Positions 47,380-57,034 of a stretch of 64,000 bases of DNA are shown piece by piece. The position numbers and the translations under genes were made by a program. Below the pieces are notes generated by a model. It saw only the letters and a program-made list of their open reading frames with translations. It did no database searches and had not been told where the DNA came from. Numbering within the stretch: the first letter of the stretch is position 1; each line of letters begins with the position of its first letter. Origin of the DNA: Desulfohalovibrio reitneri (GTDB lineage: Bacteria > Desulfobacterota > Desulfovibrionia > Desulfovibrionales > Desulfovibrionaceae); NCBI RefSeq assembly GCF_000711295.1, contig NZ_JOMJ01000003.1, positions 2,367,501 through 2,431,500 on the forward strand, written 5' to 3'.

Positions 47380-47688
47380 CTACTTCTTCTTGGCCTCCTC
47401 GATCATCTCTTCCACTTCTTCGTAGCCGTTCTGGTAGTATTTCTCCTCGGTGGGATCCAACTCCTTGAGCAGCCGCAGGAACTCCCCGGCGTGCTCGCGC
47501 TCCTCGTTGGCGATGTCCACCAGCACGGTCTTGGCCAGCTCGTTGTCCGTGGACTCGGCCAGCTGCATGTACAGCTGGATGGCCTCGTACTCGGCCGCGA
47601 TGGAATAGCGGATGGCCCGCACCAGCTCGGTGTGGCTGACCTTGCGGTCCGGGACGTTGCCGGCGAAGGGATTGGCGAATTCTGGCAT
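47380..47688 (-). CDS. Ferritin-like di-iron protein (short rubrerythrin-type), 102 aa
   Basis: The di-iron ligands of a half-ferritin appear: Glu in SIAAEYEAIQLYMQLAE, and E-x-x-H in IANEEREHAGEFLRLLKELD. It resembles short ferritin-like domains in which two chains complete the four-helix bundle, including those fused to encapsulin shells in some archaea. Here no encapsulin is adjacent. Probable roles are iron storage or peroxide handling. It has its own terminator and is divergent from mazG's downstream gap. Confidence 0.82.
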   Translation of the reverse strand: MPEFANPFAGNVPDRKVSHTELVRAIRYSIAAEYEAIQLYMQLAESTDNELAKTVLVDIANEEREHAGEFLRLLKELDPTEEKYYQNGYEEVEEMIEEAKKK

Positions 47689-47759
47689 GGGAGTCTCCTT
47701 ATGGGCTGACTGCTGGTTTCAGGTGATGCCAAGTGTATCCCGAAAACCCGGCCCGGGTG

Positions 47760-48560
47760 TCAACTCCCGCCGTGGTCGGACTTCTTGGCCTCCCGCCACA
47801 GGGCGTCCAGGGTCTCCATGCTCTGTTCGGGCAGCTCCAGCCCCTTTTCCCGGCACATCTCCTCCATGGCCTCGAAGCGGCCCAGGAACTTGCGGTTGGC
47901 CCGGTCCAGGGCGGCGTTGGCCTTCACGCCCAGGCGGCGGCCGTGCTCCACCAGGGTGAAAAGCAGGTCGCCGTACTCCTCCTCGATGCGGTCCCGGTCC
48001 CCCGAGGCCACGGCCTCGTCCAGCTCCCGCCGCTCGGCGGAAAGCTGCTCGGCCAGGTCCTCGTCCGACTCCCAGGTGAAATTGTTGCGGGCCGCCTTGG
48101 AGTGGATGCGGTAGGCGCGCAGAAGCGGCGGCAGCCCCTTGGGCAGGGAGTCGAAGACCCCTTTGGGGCGGCCTTTCCCGTCCGACTTCTCGTCGCGTTT
48201 GATGGCCTCCCAATTCTTGAGCAGCTCGTCCTGATCGCGCACGCTGGTGTCGGCGAAGACGTGGGGATGGCGGCGGACCATCTTGGCGGCGATGCCGGAG
48301 AGGGCGTCGTTTGGGCCGAAGTGGCCGTCGCGCCGGGCGAGCAGCGACATGAAGGCCATCAGGAAGAATACGTCGCCAACTTCCTCGCAGGCCTCGTCCA
48401 TGTCGCCGGAGCGCACGGCCTCCACCAGTTCGAAGGATTCCTCAATGACATAGTCGCAGAGGCTCTGCGGGGTCTGGTCGCGGTCCCAGGGGCAGCCGTC
48501 CGGGCCGATGAGGGTCTGGATGACGTCCAGCAGGGAAGCGAAAGCGTCGGTGTCGTTCAT
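47760..48560 (-). CDS. mazG: Nucleoside triphosphate pyrophosphohydrolase MazG, 266 aa
   Basis: The duplicated MazG domain is shown by LIGPDGCPWDRDQTPQSLCD, IEESFELVEAVRSGDMDEAC-EEVGDVFF (E-x-x-E...E-x-x-D metal site) and a second, weaker copy (LSAERRELDEAVASGDRDRI-EEEYGDLLF). The HPHVFAD motif is also present. It hydrolyses NTPs to NMP and pyrophosphate, cleansing abnormal nucleotides. It is 22 bp downstream of the frameshifted iron-sulfur gene. Confidence 0.94.
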   Translation of the reverse strand: MNDTDAFASLLDVIQTLIGPDGCPWDRDQTPQSLCDYVIEESFELVEAVRSGDMDEACEEVGDVFFLMAFMSLLARRDGHFGPNDALSGIAAKMVRRHPHVFADTSVRDQDELLKNWEAIKRDEKSDGKGRPKGVFDSLPKGLPPLLRAYRIHSKAARNNFTWESDEDLAEQLSAERRELDEAVASGDRDRIEEEYGDLLFTLVEHGRRLGVKANAALDRANRKFLGRFEAMEEMCREKGLELPEQSMETLDALWREAKKSDHGGS

Positions 48561-48581
48561 GGGTGCGTGCGTGGGGTTTGC

Positions 48582-49273
48582 TCAGACCCTGGCGGCGCGG
48601 CCCATGGAGCAGGCGGCCAGGCAGGCCCCGCAGGCCAAGGGGGCCAGCAGAGGGTCCGAGGCGTTGGGCAGGTCGGGCCGGGGGCGGTTGCGGCAGCGGG
48701 CGAAACCGCCAGGCTTGCGCCGCAGCCTGGCCGAGACCGCACCGGGCTTGTCGAAGACCCCGGCCGGGCAGGCCCGGGCGCAGGCGCGGCAGTCGCCGCA
48801 GCTGTCCTCCACAGGGCTCCCGGCTTCCAGGTCCAGCGCGGCCAGCACCGTGACCAGCCGCAGGCGGGGCCGAAGGCGTGGGTGGCCAGCAGCCCGGTGG
48901 GGGAAATCCAGCCCAGTCCGGCGGCGGCAGCGGCCTCCTTGTGGGAGATGAGGCCGCATCCCTGGTGCTCCGGCCGCAGGGAGGCGGGCACGGGCAGGGC
49001 CATCCCGCCGCGCGCCTGGACCCAGCAGGCCATGGCCAGGGCGGCCTCGTCCAGCCGGGCGCAGTCCGCCCGGAAACGGGCCTCGGGCTCGGCCGGGGAG
49101 AGGTAGTCCAGGCGGATGCCCAGGACGACGGCCCGGGTGTAATGGGATAGCAGGTCGGGCGGCGAGACGGGTGGGGAGGCCAGGCGGGCGGTGTCCGCCA
49201 CCCCGGCAGCGTCCGCGCCGAAGCGTGCGGCGGCCGCCAGGGTCTCGCGCAGGGGGATGAGCGCGGGGCACAC
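48582..49273 (-). pseudogene. QueG-like 4Fe-4S protein, frameshifted near 48866-48869
   Basis: The frame from the GTG at 49273 reads MCPALIPLRETLAAAARFGA... to GLGWISPTGLLATHAFGP. The matching continuation RLRLVTVLAALDLEAG, then SCGDCRACARACPAGVFD and CGACLAACSMGRAARV, lies in the next frame. In QueG/reductive-dehalogenase-like proteins, GxxGW-x-(S/G)-x-N/TGL...FGPRLRLVTVL is continuous. The shift is explained by one missing C in the CCCC run at 48866-48869. Joined, the protein would be ~230 aa with two cluster motifs, smaller than QueG. It may be a real pseudogene, a phase-variable homopolymer or a sequence error. Confidence 0.8.
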
Positions 49274-49278
49274 GGCGG

Positions 49279-49815
49279 CTAGTCCGGCTTGTCGGGCAGG
49301 GGCAGTTCCACTTCACCCAGGCCCTGCAGCCCGTCGCGCACGCCCTGCCGCATCTCTTCAGGCAGGAAGCCTTCAAGGAAATCGGCCACCTTGGCTAGAT
49401 AGGGAACCAGGCTGGAGTCGGCCAGGTAGCCGGAATCCGGCACGAAGGCCGCCATGACCAGCACGGCCACGGCGCAGATGACCGCGCCCTTGGCGAAGCC
49501 CATGAGCCCGCCGAGCAGATGGTCGGCCGCGGCCAGCATCTTCAGCTTCAGCGCCCCGGCCAGAATCTGCAGCACCACCCACACGGCCAGCATCACCCCG
49601 GCGAAGACCGCCAGATAGGCAGCGGTGCGCACCTCGCCCGGGTCGGCCAGGTAGGGCTCCAGCCAGGGCACGACCTTCTCGAAGTAGGTGTTGGCCGCCC
49701 AGAAGCCGAGCACCAGCCCGGCGATGGAGGCCGTTTCGCGGATGATGCCGCGGAAGAAGCCGTGCACCAGGAAGAAGGCCAAAACGGCCAGAAAGACGAT
49801 GTCGAGCACGTTCAT
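49279..49815 (-). CDS. cvpA: CvpA-family membrane protein, 178 aa
   Basis: CvpA signature: MNVLDIVFLAVLAFFLVHGF, FRGIIRETASIAGLVLGFWA, then LKMLAAADHLLGGLMGFAKG and a hydrophobic helix (VICAVAVLVMAAFV). Four membrane helices are followed by a hydrophilic C-terminal tail (FLPEEMRQGVRDGLQGLGEV). CvpA is linked to colicin V export and envelope homeostasis in enterobacteria; its exact role is unclear. It ends 6 bp before the QueG-like gene and probably shares its transcript. Confidence 0.9.
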   Translation of the reverse strand: MNVLDIVFLAVLAFFLVHGFFRGIIRETASIAGLVLGFWAANTYFEKVVPWLEPYLADPGEVRTAAYLAVFAGVMLAVWVVLQILAGALKLKMLAAADHLLGGLMGFAKGAVICAVAVLVMAAFVPDSGYLADSSLVPYLAKVADFLEGFLPEEMRQGVRDGLQGLGEVELPLPDKPD

Positions 49816-50095
49816 TGGGGAGCCGTCCGGGGGTTTTGGGCAGGTAGCTACCAGATGGCCGGGCAAAAGGAAACAGCGGAGGGCCGGGGGCGCGGGGCCG
49901 AAGGGAGGGCGGCGGGGGATGAACGGTCAGGCCGCGCGGGTGGGCGGCGGGCCGGAAAACGGGTCCATCGGGTGTACCGTTCACCGAAAAAACGGTGCGC
50001 TGTTCCCAAGGCGCGCATACAAGGGAATGGAGGCAGGATTCGCCCCGGACGGCGCGGGCCGAACGGGCCAACCACAAGCAGCGGGAGGACGAACC

Positions 50096-50347
50096 ATGAA
50101 AGGAAACCTGGAGGAATACTGGCGGAGAAATGTGCGCCTGATGGTGGTGCTTCTGTCCATCTGGGCGCTGGTCTCCTACGTCTTCGGCATCCTGCTGGTG
50201 GAACAACTCAACGCCGTGCGCATCGGCGGGTTTCCCTTGGGCTTTTGGTTCGCCCAGCAGGGCTCCATCTTCACCTTCGTGATCCTCATCCTGGTCTACG
50301 TGCTCAGGATGCGCAAGCTGGACCGCGAATTCGACGTCCACGAGTAG
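50096..50347 (+). CDS. DUF4212 small subunit of sodium/solute symporter, 83 aa
   Basis: GGGAGGA precedes the ATG at 50096. The product has two membrane helices (VRLMVVLLSIWALVSYVFGI; GSIFTFVILILVYVLRMRKL) with the conserved start EEYWRRNVRLM and the central GFPLGFWFAQQGS of DUF4212. This small protein accompanies a SSF-type acetate/organic acid symporter as a probable regulatory or assembly subunit. The symporter gene starts 12 bp after. The 280-bp upstream gap shows no obvious promoter or gene. Confidence 0.93.
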   Translation: MKGNLEEYWRRNVRLMVVLLSIWALVSYVFGILLVEQLNAVRIGGFPLGFWFAQQGSIFTFVILILVYVLRMRKLDREFDVHE

Positions 50348-50359
50348 CGGGAGGACGAC

Positions 50360-52138
50360 ATGGACAAGATACTGCTCTGGACGTACATACTCGTCGGCAT
50401 CACCTTCGGCATCTACCTCTTCATCGCCTGGATGAGCCGGGTGAAGGACACCAAGGGCTTCTACGTGGCCGGGGGCGGCGTGCCCGCCCTGGCCAACGGC
50501 ATGGCCACCGGCGCGGACTGGATGAGCGCGGCCTCGTTCATCTCCATGGCGGGCATCGTCTCCTTCTCCGGCTACACCGGCAGCGTCTACCTCATGGGCT
50601 GGACAGGCGGCTACGTGCTGCTGGCGCTTCTGCTGGCGCCGTATCTGCGCAAGTTCGGCAAGTTCACCGTGCCGGACTTCGTGGGCGACCGCTACTACTC
50701 GTCCACGGCGCGCATCGTGGCGCTGGTCTGCGCCATCTTCGCCTCGCTGACTTACGTGGCCGGGCAGATGCGCGGCGTGGGCATCGTCTTTTCCCGCTTC
50801 CTGGAAGTGGACGTCAACACCGGCGTGATCATCGGCATGGTCATCGTCTTCTTCTACGCGGGCCTGGGCGGCATGAAGGGCATCACCTGGACCCAGGTGG
50901 CCCAGTACGTGGTCATGATCCTGGCCTTCCTCATCCCGGCCTGCGCCATCTCGCAGAAGATCACCGGCAACCCCATCCCGCAGCTGGGCTTCGGCGGCAC
51001 CATCGCCGAGGGCCAGAACGCCGGGCGGTTTCTGCTGGAAACCCTCAACGAAATCAACCAGGACCTCGGCTTCGCGGAGTATACCGGGGCCTTCGGCCCG
51101 GGGCAGAAGTCCATGATCGACGTGCTGGCCATCACCCTGGCGCTCATGGTGGGCACGGCCGGGCTGCCGCACGTCATCGTCCGCTTCTATACCGTGCCCA
51201 CGGTGCGGGCGGCGCGCATGTCCGCCTTCTACGCCCTGCTTTTCATCGCCATCCTGTACACCACGGCCCCCTCGGTGGCGGTCTTCGCGCGCTACAACAT
51301 GATCGACACGTTAAACAACACCCCCTACGCGGCCGCGCCCAAGTGGTTCAAGGACTGGCAGCAGACGGGGCTTGTGGCCTGGCTGGACAAGAACGAGGAC
51401 GGCATCATCCAGTACCGGGCGGGCGACGCCTTCCAGGGCAAGCCGGAGCTGTCCGACCAGACGGGCATGCACGGTCAGCCCATCTACGCCAATCCCCCGG
51501 CGGAGGGGCCAAACGAGCTGTACGTCGACCGCGACATCATGGTCCTGGCCAACCCGCAGATAGCCAATCTGCCCGCCTGGGTCGTGGCCCTGGTCGGGGC
51601 GGGAGGTTTGGCCGCGGCCTTGTCCACGGCATCGGGGCTGCTGCTTGTCATCGCGTCGTCAATATCACATGACCTCTACTACCGGGTCATCAACCGCAAC
51701 GCCACGGAGCGGCAGCGATTGACCATCGGCCGCATCATGATCGCGGCGGCGGTGGTCGTGGCCGGGTATTTCGGCATCAACCCGCCCGGCTTCGTGGCCC
51801 AGGTGGTCGCGCTGGCCTTCGGCTTGGCGGCGTCCAGCTTCTTCCCCGTCCTGGTGCTGGGCATCTTCTCCAAGCGGGTCAACCGCGCGGGAGCCATCTC
51901 CGGCATGATAACGGGCATCGGCTTCACCATGCTCTACATCGTCCAGACCAAGTTCCTCGGCGTCGATCCATGGTTCTACGGCATCAGTCCGGAAGGCATC
52001 GGCGCGGTGGGCATGGCCATCAACTTCGTGGTCACGCTGGCGGTCTCCGCGGCCACGCCCGCGCCGCCCAAGGAAATCCGCGAACTGGTGGAATCGGTCC
52101 GCTACCCCCGCGGCGCGAGCGGCGCGGTGGACCACTAA
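50360..52138 (+). CDS. ActP-like cation/solute symporter (SSF family), 592 aa
   Basis: An SSF-type protein with ~13 helices: TFGIYLFIAWMSRVKDTKGF, GGVPALANGMATGADWMSAA, YVAGQMRGVGIVFSRFLEVD, GLPHVIVRFYTVPTVRAARM, GGLAAALSTASGLLLVIASS-ISHDLYYR. Between helices there is a long extracytoplasmic insert (residues ~325-385) with an EF-hand-like DKNEDGIIQY loop. The VC_2705-type layout (DUF4212 subunit + symporter + DUF294 + exonuclease) is a recurrent gene group. It probably takes up acetate or a similar short organic acid, driven by sodium, and may work with the acetate-CoA ligase at 4.8-6.9 kb. Confidence 0.9.
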   Translation: MDKILLWTYILVGITFGIYLFIAWMSRVKDTKGFYVAGGGVPALANGMATGADWMSAASFISMAGIVSFSGYTGSVYLMGWTGGYVLLALLLAPYLRKFGKFTVPDFVGDRYYSSTARIVALVCAIFASLTYVAGQMRGVGIVFSRFLEVDVNTGVIIGMVIVFFYAGLGGMKGITWTQVAQYVVMILAFLIPACAISQKITGNPIPQLGFGGTIAEGQNAGRFLLETLNEINQDLGFAEYTGAFGPGQKSMIDVLAITLALMVGTAGLPHVIVRFYTVPTVRAARMSAFYALLFIAILYTTAPSVAVFARYNMIDTLNNTPYAAAPKWFKDWQQTGLVAWLDKNEDGIIQYRAGDAFQGKPELSDQTGMHGQPIYANPPAEGPNELYVDRDIMVLANPQIANLPAWVVALVGAGGLAAALSTASGLLLVIASSISHDLYYRVINRNATERQRLTIGRIMIAAAVVVAGYFGINPPGFVAQVVALAFGLAASSFFPVLVLGIFSKRVNRAGAISGMITGIGFTMLYIVQTKFLGVDPWFYGISPEGIGAVGMAINFVVTLAVSAATPAPPKEIRELVESVRYPRGASGAVDH

Positions 52139-52157
52139 CCGAGACAGCGGCTACCAT

Positions 52158-52187
52158 GGGGCGGCGGGTAAGACCCGCCGCCCCTTT
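52158..52187 (+). terminator. Hairpin between symporter and DUF294 genes
   Basis: GGGGCGGCGGGT pairs with ACCCGCCGCCCC around AAG, followed by TTTC. The short T-run suggests partial termination that sets different levels for the two parts of the cluster. Confidence 0.65.
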
Positions 52188-52217
52188 CACCGTCGCCGAC
52201 ACAGCCGTGGAGGGTAC

Positions 52218-54134
52218 ATGGCCGATCCGGTCAACACCGCAGCCGATTTCCTCTCCAGGGTGCTGCCCTTTTCCGAGCTGACCATGCGGTCCCTGGATCG
52301 TCTGGCCCGGGCGGCCAGCATCGACTTTCTGCCCAAGGGCACCCGGGTCATGACCCGGGGCGAGACCGAAGTGACCGACGTGCTGGTCATCCAGTCCGGC
52401 GGCATGAAGCTCTTCCTGGACACCCCGGAGGAGGGGGAGGTCCTGACCGACTTCCGGGGCGAGGGGGGCATCGTGGGCGCGCTGGCCGTGGTGCGCTCCA
52501 CGCGCGCCAGCATGAACGTGGAGTGCGTGGAGGACACCTTCGTCTTCCGCCTGCCCGCCGCGCTCTTTCTGGAACTGGTGGAGGCGGAGCCCGCGCTCTC
52601 CACCCATTTTCTCAAGTCCTTCACCGAGTCCTACCTCACCAAGGCCTTCGCCGAGTTGCGGCGCGACCGCCTGGCCCCGCGCCAGGAGGCCTCCCTGCCG
52701 CTGTTCGCCTCCACCGTGGGGGACGTGGTGCGTCGCGCCCCGGTCTGGACTCCCCCCGGGGCGGACATCCGCTCCGCCGGGGGGATCATGGCGGAGGAGG
52801 GCGTGGGGTCGCTGCTGGTGCGCGAGAGCGAGGACGCGCCGCTTCTGGGCATCATCACGGACAAGGATCTGCGCTACAAGGTGGTGGCCCAGGGGCTGAA
52901 CTACAACTGGCCGGTGCGCGAGATCATGAACAGCCCGGTGCGCACCATCGAGGCGGGGCGGGACTGCTTCGAGGCGCTTTTGGCCATGATGCGCCACCAG
53001 ATCCACCATCTGCCCGTGGAGCGGGACGGCCGGGTCATCGGGGTGGTCACCTCCCACGACATCATGGTCCTGCAGGGACGCTCGCCCTTCGCGCTGTACC
53101 GGGAGATCGAGGGGGAGCGCACCTTCGCGGGGCTGGTGGACCTGGCGGCCAAGGTGCCGCTGGTGGTGCGGCCCCTGGTGGAGGAAGGGGCCAAGGCGTC
53201 CTCGGTGGGGCGCATGGTCTCGGTGCTCTCGGACGCCCTGCTGGACCGCGTGCTGACCATGCTCCAGGAGGAGCTGGGCCCGCCGCCCTCGCCCTTCTGC
53301 TGGCTGTACCTGGGCAGCGAGGGCCGAAGGGAGCAGACCTTCCGCACGGACCAGGACAACGCCCTGCTATATCGCCCGCCCGAGGAGCCCGGCCAGGCGG
53401 AGCGGGCCCGCGACTACTTCCTGCGGTTGGGGCGGGCGGCGGTGGAAAAGCTGGTGGACCTGGGGTACCCGCGCTGTCCCTTCGACGTCATGGCCTCCAA
53501 CCCCGCCCTGAACCGCGGCGAGGCCTCCTGGTGGGCCTTCTTCGAGGGGCTGGTGCGCCGCCCGGAGCCGGAACAGGTGCTCAAGGCCACCATCTTCTTC
53601 GACTTCCGCCCCGGCTTCGGCTACGCCGAACTGGGCGAGAGCCTGCGCGAGCGGGTCATGGCCCTGGCCAGGGAAAACCAGGTCTTTCTGGGCTTCATGG
53701 CCCGCGACTTTCTGCGTGCCCGGCCGCCGCTGTCCTTCTTCCGGGGGCTGTTGGTGGAGAAGAGCGGCGAGCACAAGAACCGCTTGGACATCAAGACGCG
53801 CGGGGTGGCCCCCTTCGTGGACTTCGCCCGGCTGTACGCCCTGCGGCTGGGACTGGCCGAGACCAACACCCTGGCCCGGCTGGACGGCGCGCGGGCGGCC
53901 GGGGCCATGTCCGCCGGGCTGCACTCCGAGGCGCGCGAGGCCTACGAGTTCATCTCCCAAGTGCGGCTCATCCACCAGATGCGGCGCATGGAGCGGGGCG
54001 GCGAGCCGGACAACTTCGTGGACCCGGCCGGCCTCACCGACCTGGAGCGCAGGACCCTCAAGGAGGCCTTTTCCGTGATAAGCGGCTTGCAGCAGCTGGT
54101 GCGCGACGACTTCCACCTGGCGGCGCGGGGGTAG
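52218..54134 (+). CDS. cNMP-binding/CBS/nucleotidyltransferase (DUF294-DUF294_C) signalling protein, 638 aa
   Basis: Domains in order: a CRP-like cNMP-binding domain (~15-135, DVLVIQSGGMKLFLDTPEEG), a CBS pair (~175-300, MAEEGVGSLLVRES..., IHHLPVERDGRVIGVVTSHD), a DUF294 nucleotidyltransferase (LYLGSEGRREQTFRTDQDNA, with the GS and DxD active-site motif) and DUF294_C. The architecture resembles GlnD-type sensor-transferases, and the gene commonly accompanies the DUF4212/SSF symporter. It probably modifies or controls the transport system in response to adenine nucleotides. It overlaps nothing upstream and ends 4 bp before the exonuclease gene. Confidence 0.92.
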   Translation: MADPVNTAADFLSRVLPFSELTMRSLDRLARAASIDFLPKGTRVMTRGETEVTDVLVIQSGGMKLFLDTPEEGEVLTDFRGEGGIVGALAVVRSTRASMNVECVEDTFVFRLPAALFLELVEAEPALSTHFLKSFTESYLTKAFAELRRDRLAPRQEASLPLFASTVGDVVRRAPVWTPPGADIRSAGGIMAEEGVGSLLVRESEDAPLLGIITDKDLRYKVVAQGLNYNWPVREIMNSPVRTIEAGRDCFEALLAMMRHQIHHLPVERDGRVIGVVTSHDIMVLQGRSPFALYREIEGERTFAGLVDLAAKVPLVVRPLVEEGAKASSVGRMVSVLSDALLDRVLTMLQEELGPPPSPFCWLYLGSEGRREQTFRTDQDNALLYRPPEEPGQAERARDYFLRLGRAAVEKLVDLGYPRCPFDVMASNPALNRGEASWWAFFEGLVRRPEPEQVLKATIFFDFRPGFGYAELGESLRERVMALARENQVFLGFMARDFLRARPPLSFFRGLLVEKSGEHKNRLDIKTRGVAPFVDFARLYALRLGLAETNTLARLDGARAAGAMSAGLHSEAREAYEFISQVRLIHQMRRMERGGEPDNFVDPAGLTDLERRTLKEAFSVISGLQQLVRDDFHLAARG

Positions 54135-54138
54135 GGCC

Positions 54139-54885
54139 GTGTCCCTGGCATCGCCGCTCCCCGCCCGCCTGGCGCGCAGGATGGCCGGGCTTTTTCGCCG
54201 TCCGCCCTCGCATCCCCTCATGGCCGCCAACCACGACGCCTTCCGCGAGGTGGACATGGAGGCCAGACTGACGGACTGCCGCTTCGCGGTCATCGACCTG
54301 GAGATGACCGGCCTGGACCCCGGTCGCGACGAGATCGTCTCCCTGGGCGGGGTCCATCTGGACGGCCTGTCCATCAAGGCGGACGATACCTTCCGGGCCA
54401 CGGTGCGCCCCGAGGGCGGGTTGAAGAAGGCCTCCACCCTGGTCCACCGCATCACCCCGCAGCAAGTGGAGTCCATGCCCAGGCTGGAGGAGGTGCTGCC
54501 GGACTTTCTGGAGTTCCTGGACGGGCGGTTTGTGGTGGGCCACCACGTGGGGCTGGACATGAATTTCCTGCGCCGCGCCTGCCGGAAGCTGTTCGGGGCG
54601 AGCCCGGCCAATCCCTGCCTGGACACCCTGCGCATGGCCATGATCCACCGCGAGGAGGCCTTCAAGGCGGACTACTACGACCGCTTCGACGGCCGCGTCT
54701 CCTACGCCCTGGCCGACTTGGCCGAGTCCTACGGACTGCCGCGCTTCCCGGAGCACGACGCCCTGGCCGACGCCATGCAGTGCGCCTACCTCTTCCTCTT
54801 TCTGGTGCGCAAGCTCAAGGACGGCGGCATCGAGACCCTGCGCGACCTCTTCGAGGCGGGACGGTCGTGGCGCTGGTATTTTTGA
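54139..54885 (+). CDS. DnaQ-like DEDDh 3'-5' exonuclease, 248 aa
   Basis: A GTG at 54139 starts the frame. Exo I FAVIDLEMTGLDPGRDEIVS contains the D-x-E pair, Exo II FVVGHHVGLDMNFLRRACRK the second Asp, and Exo III SYGLPRFPEHDALADAMQCA the His/Asp pair (DEDDh). A ~35-residue basic N-terminal extension precedes it. It is usually found beside the DUF294 protein in this cluster, but its link to transport is not understood. Activity on DNA or RNA 3' ends is expected. Confidence 0.93.
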   Translation: MSLASPLPARLARRMAGLFRRPPSHPLMAANHDAFREVDMEARLTDCRFAVIDLEMTGLDPGRDEIVSLGGVHLDGLSIKADDTFRATVRPEGGLKKASTLVHRITPQQVESMPRLEEVLPDFLEFLDGRFVVGHHVGLDMNFLRRACRKLFGASPANPCLDTLRMAMIHREEAFKADYYDRFDGRVSYALADLAESYGLPRFPEHDALADAMQCAYLFLFLVRKLKDGGIETLRDLFEAGRSWRWYF

Positions 54886-55024
54886 GGAAGACGCTTTTCC
54901 CACCTTCTCCATCGGAAAAATACGCTTTTGACAGCCCTTTCGCCTGCGGATAGCTTGCCGTGAACAGGCGTTCAAACTCATGCCGGGCGGCCGCGCCGGA
55001 GGGGCTGTGACGAGGAACACGCGG

Positions 55025-56956
55025 ATGGTTGGCGAGCCGGAAAACGCCACCGGCGGCGGAGCGGGCGTACAGGGCGGGCGCGGGCTGCGGCGGCGCAGTT
55101 CGGACCTCATGGTGCTGGTCGGCCCGGATTACGTCTTCTACGCGGCCAACGAAGTTTGTTGCCAGGCCTACGGGCTGCTGCGCGAGCAGATCGTGGGCCG
55201 CACCATTCCCGAACTCCTGGGCGAGGAGGTCTTCGAAAAGACCATCAAGCCCCGCCTGGACCGCGCCATCGACGGCGAGGAGGTGGTTTTCGAGGACTGG
55301 TTCCACCATCCCGCCCTGGGCCGCACTTTCCGGGCCGTGCACTACTCCCCCCAGGTGGACCGCACCGGAGCCGTCACCGGCGTTGTCACCCTCTCCCGCG
55401 ACATCACCGAGCGCAAGCTGGCCCTGGACGCCCTGACCGAGTCCGAGCGCAAGTACCGCATGATCTACGAGGGCGGGGCCGAGGGCATCCTGCTGCTGGA
55501 CCACGAGATGGTCGTCCGCGAGGCCAACCCCCGCGCCATGGAGCTTCTGGACTGCCGGCCCGTCCACCTGCTGGGTCGTCCCTACCGCGACCTCATCCAC
55601 CCCGACGACCTGGCGGCCGTGCCGGTGCGCCACCAAGCCGTGCTGGCCGGGGAGACGGTGCGCATCGAACGCAGGCTGGCCACGGGCACGGGCTCCTGGA
55701 TCGTGGTGGACGTCTCGGCCACGGCCATCGGGCAGGGCATCATCCAGCTCATGTTCCTGGACATCACCCGCCGCAAGCGCATGGAGAATGAACTGGTTCG
55801 CGCCCGGGCCGAGGCCGAGGAGGCCAACCGGGTCAAGAGCGATTTTCTGGCCCGCATGAGCCACGAGATCCGCACGCCTATTTCCGGCATTCTGGCCATG
55901 TCGGAAATGGCCAGGCGCGCCGGGGACAAGGCCAAGGTGGACGAGTACCTGGGCATGATCGAGAGCGCGGGCAACGTGCTGCTGGAACTGGTGGACGACG
56001 TGCTGGACCTCTCCCGCATCGAGGCCGGGCGCATGGAGCTGCGCGACGAGGACTTCGACCTGCGGGAGCTGCTGTACGAGACGGCCGCGCCCTTCCAGGC
56101 CATGGCCCGGCGCAAGGGGCTGCGCATGGACCTGGAGGTGGACGGCGAGGTGCCGGACGAGGCCAGGGGTGATCCGGCCAGGCTGGGGCAGGTGCTGCGC
56201 AATCTGCTCTCAAACGCCGTCAAGTTCACCGAGGAGGGCACCGTGTCCATGACCGTGGGCCGCCGCATCGGGGAGGAGGAGCGGCTGCGGGTGGCGGTGC
56301 GCGACACCGGGCCCGGCATTCCCCGGGAGAAGATGCCCCGCCTCTTCCAGAATTTCTCGCGGCTGGAGGAGGCGGCCCGCCACTCCGGCACGGGGCTGGG
56401 GCTGGCCATCTCCCGCCAGCTGGTGGAGCATATGGGTGGTTCGCTGTGGGTGGAATCCCGTCCTGGCGCGGGCAGTACCTTTTCCTTCACCATTCCGATG
56501 CTGCCGCCGCGCCGCTCGGCCCCGGCCACCCCGGCCGCGGGGAGGACCGAGCCCCTCTCCCTGGCCGACCTGCCCCCCATGACCCTGCTGGTGGCCGAGG
56601 ACAACGAGCTCATCCGTATCTACCTGGAGGACATCCTCAGCGGGGCGGGGCACGAGGTGCGACTGGCTCACGACGGGGACGACCTGCTCCGCCTGGCGGA
56701 CACCGATCCGCCGCCGGAGGCCGTGCTGCTGGACGTGAACATGCCCGGCAGGGACGGGCTGCAGTGTTGCCGCCTCATCCGGGACGGCCGGGCCGGGGCC
56801 CTCCCCCCGGACATCCCGGTCATCGCCCTGACCGCCTACGCCATGGACGGGGACCGTGAGCGCATGCTGCAGGCGGGCATGGACGAGCACCTGCCCAAGC
56901 CCGTGCGGCCCGAGATCCTGGCCGAGGCCCTGAACCGCCTTATCCGCGCGCATTGA
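55025..56956 (+). CDS. Hybrid sensor histidine kinase (PAS-PAS-HisKA-HATPase-REC), 643 aa
   Basis: The start is chosen at 55025, where GAGGA stands 8 bp before ATG. An earlier ATG at 54980 has no ribosome-binding site. PAS domains span ~25-130 and ~140-255 ([40 protein letters not shown]). HisKA has the phosphorylated His280 in [13 protein letters not shown]. HATPase_c has N-box [11 protein letters not shown] and G2-box [21 protein letters not shown] receiver ends the protein with Asp570 in [12 protein letters not shown]. No membrane segment is present, so it senses a cytoplasmic or redox signal. It lies 78 bp upstream of a second hybrid kinase. Confidence 0.93.
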   Translation: MVGEPENATGGGAGVQGGRGLRRRSSDLMVLVGPDYVFYAANEVCCQAYGLLREQIVGRTIPELLGEEVFEKTIKPRLDRAIDGEEVVFEDWFHHPALGRTFRAVHYSPQVDRTGAVTGVVTLSRDITERKLALDALTESERKYRMIYEGGAEGILLLDHEMVVREANPRAMELLDCRPVHLLGRPYRDLIHPDDLAAVPVRHQAVLAGETVRIERRLATGTGSWIVVDVSATAIGQGIIQLMFLDITRRKRMENELVRARAEAEEANRVKSDFLARMSHEIRTPISGILAMSEMARRAGDKAKVDEYLGMIESAGNVLLELVDDVLDLSRIEAGRMELRDEDFDLRELLYETAAPFQAMARRKGLRMDLEVDGEVPDEARGDPARLGQVLRNLLSNAVKFTEEGTVSMTVGRRIGEEERLRVAVRDTGPGIPREKMPRLFQNFSRLEEAARHSGTGLGLAISRQLVEHMGGSLWVESRPGAGSTFSFTIPMLPPRRSAPATPAAGRTEPLSLADLPPMTLLVAEDNELIRIYLEDILSGAGHEVRLAHDGDDLLRLADTDPPPEAVLLDVNMPGRDGLQCCRLIRDGRAGALPPDIPVIALTAYAMDGDRERMLQAGMDEHLPKPVRPEILAEALNRLIRAH

Positions 56957-57034
56957 TTGGACAGCCCGTCCGTATCCTTGTATGTGGGGGACCATGCGAC
57001 TTCCGCGCCCGCGGAAGTCTCCAGGGGGAGGCGG

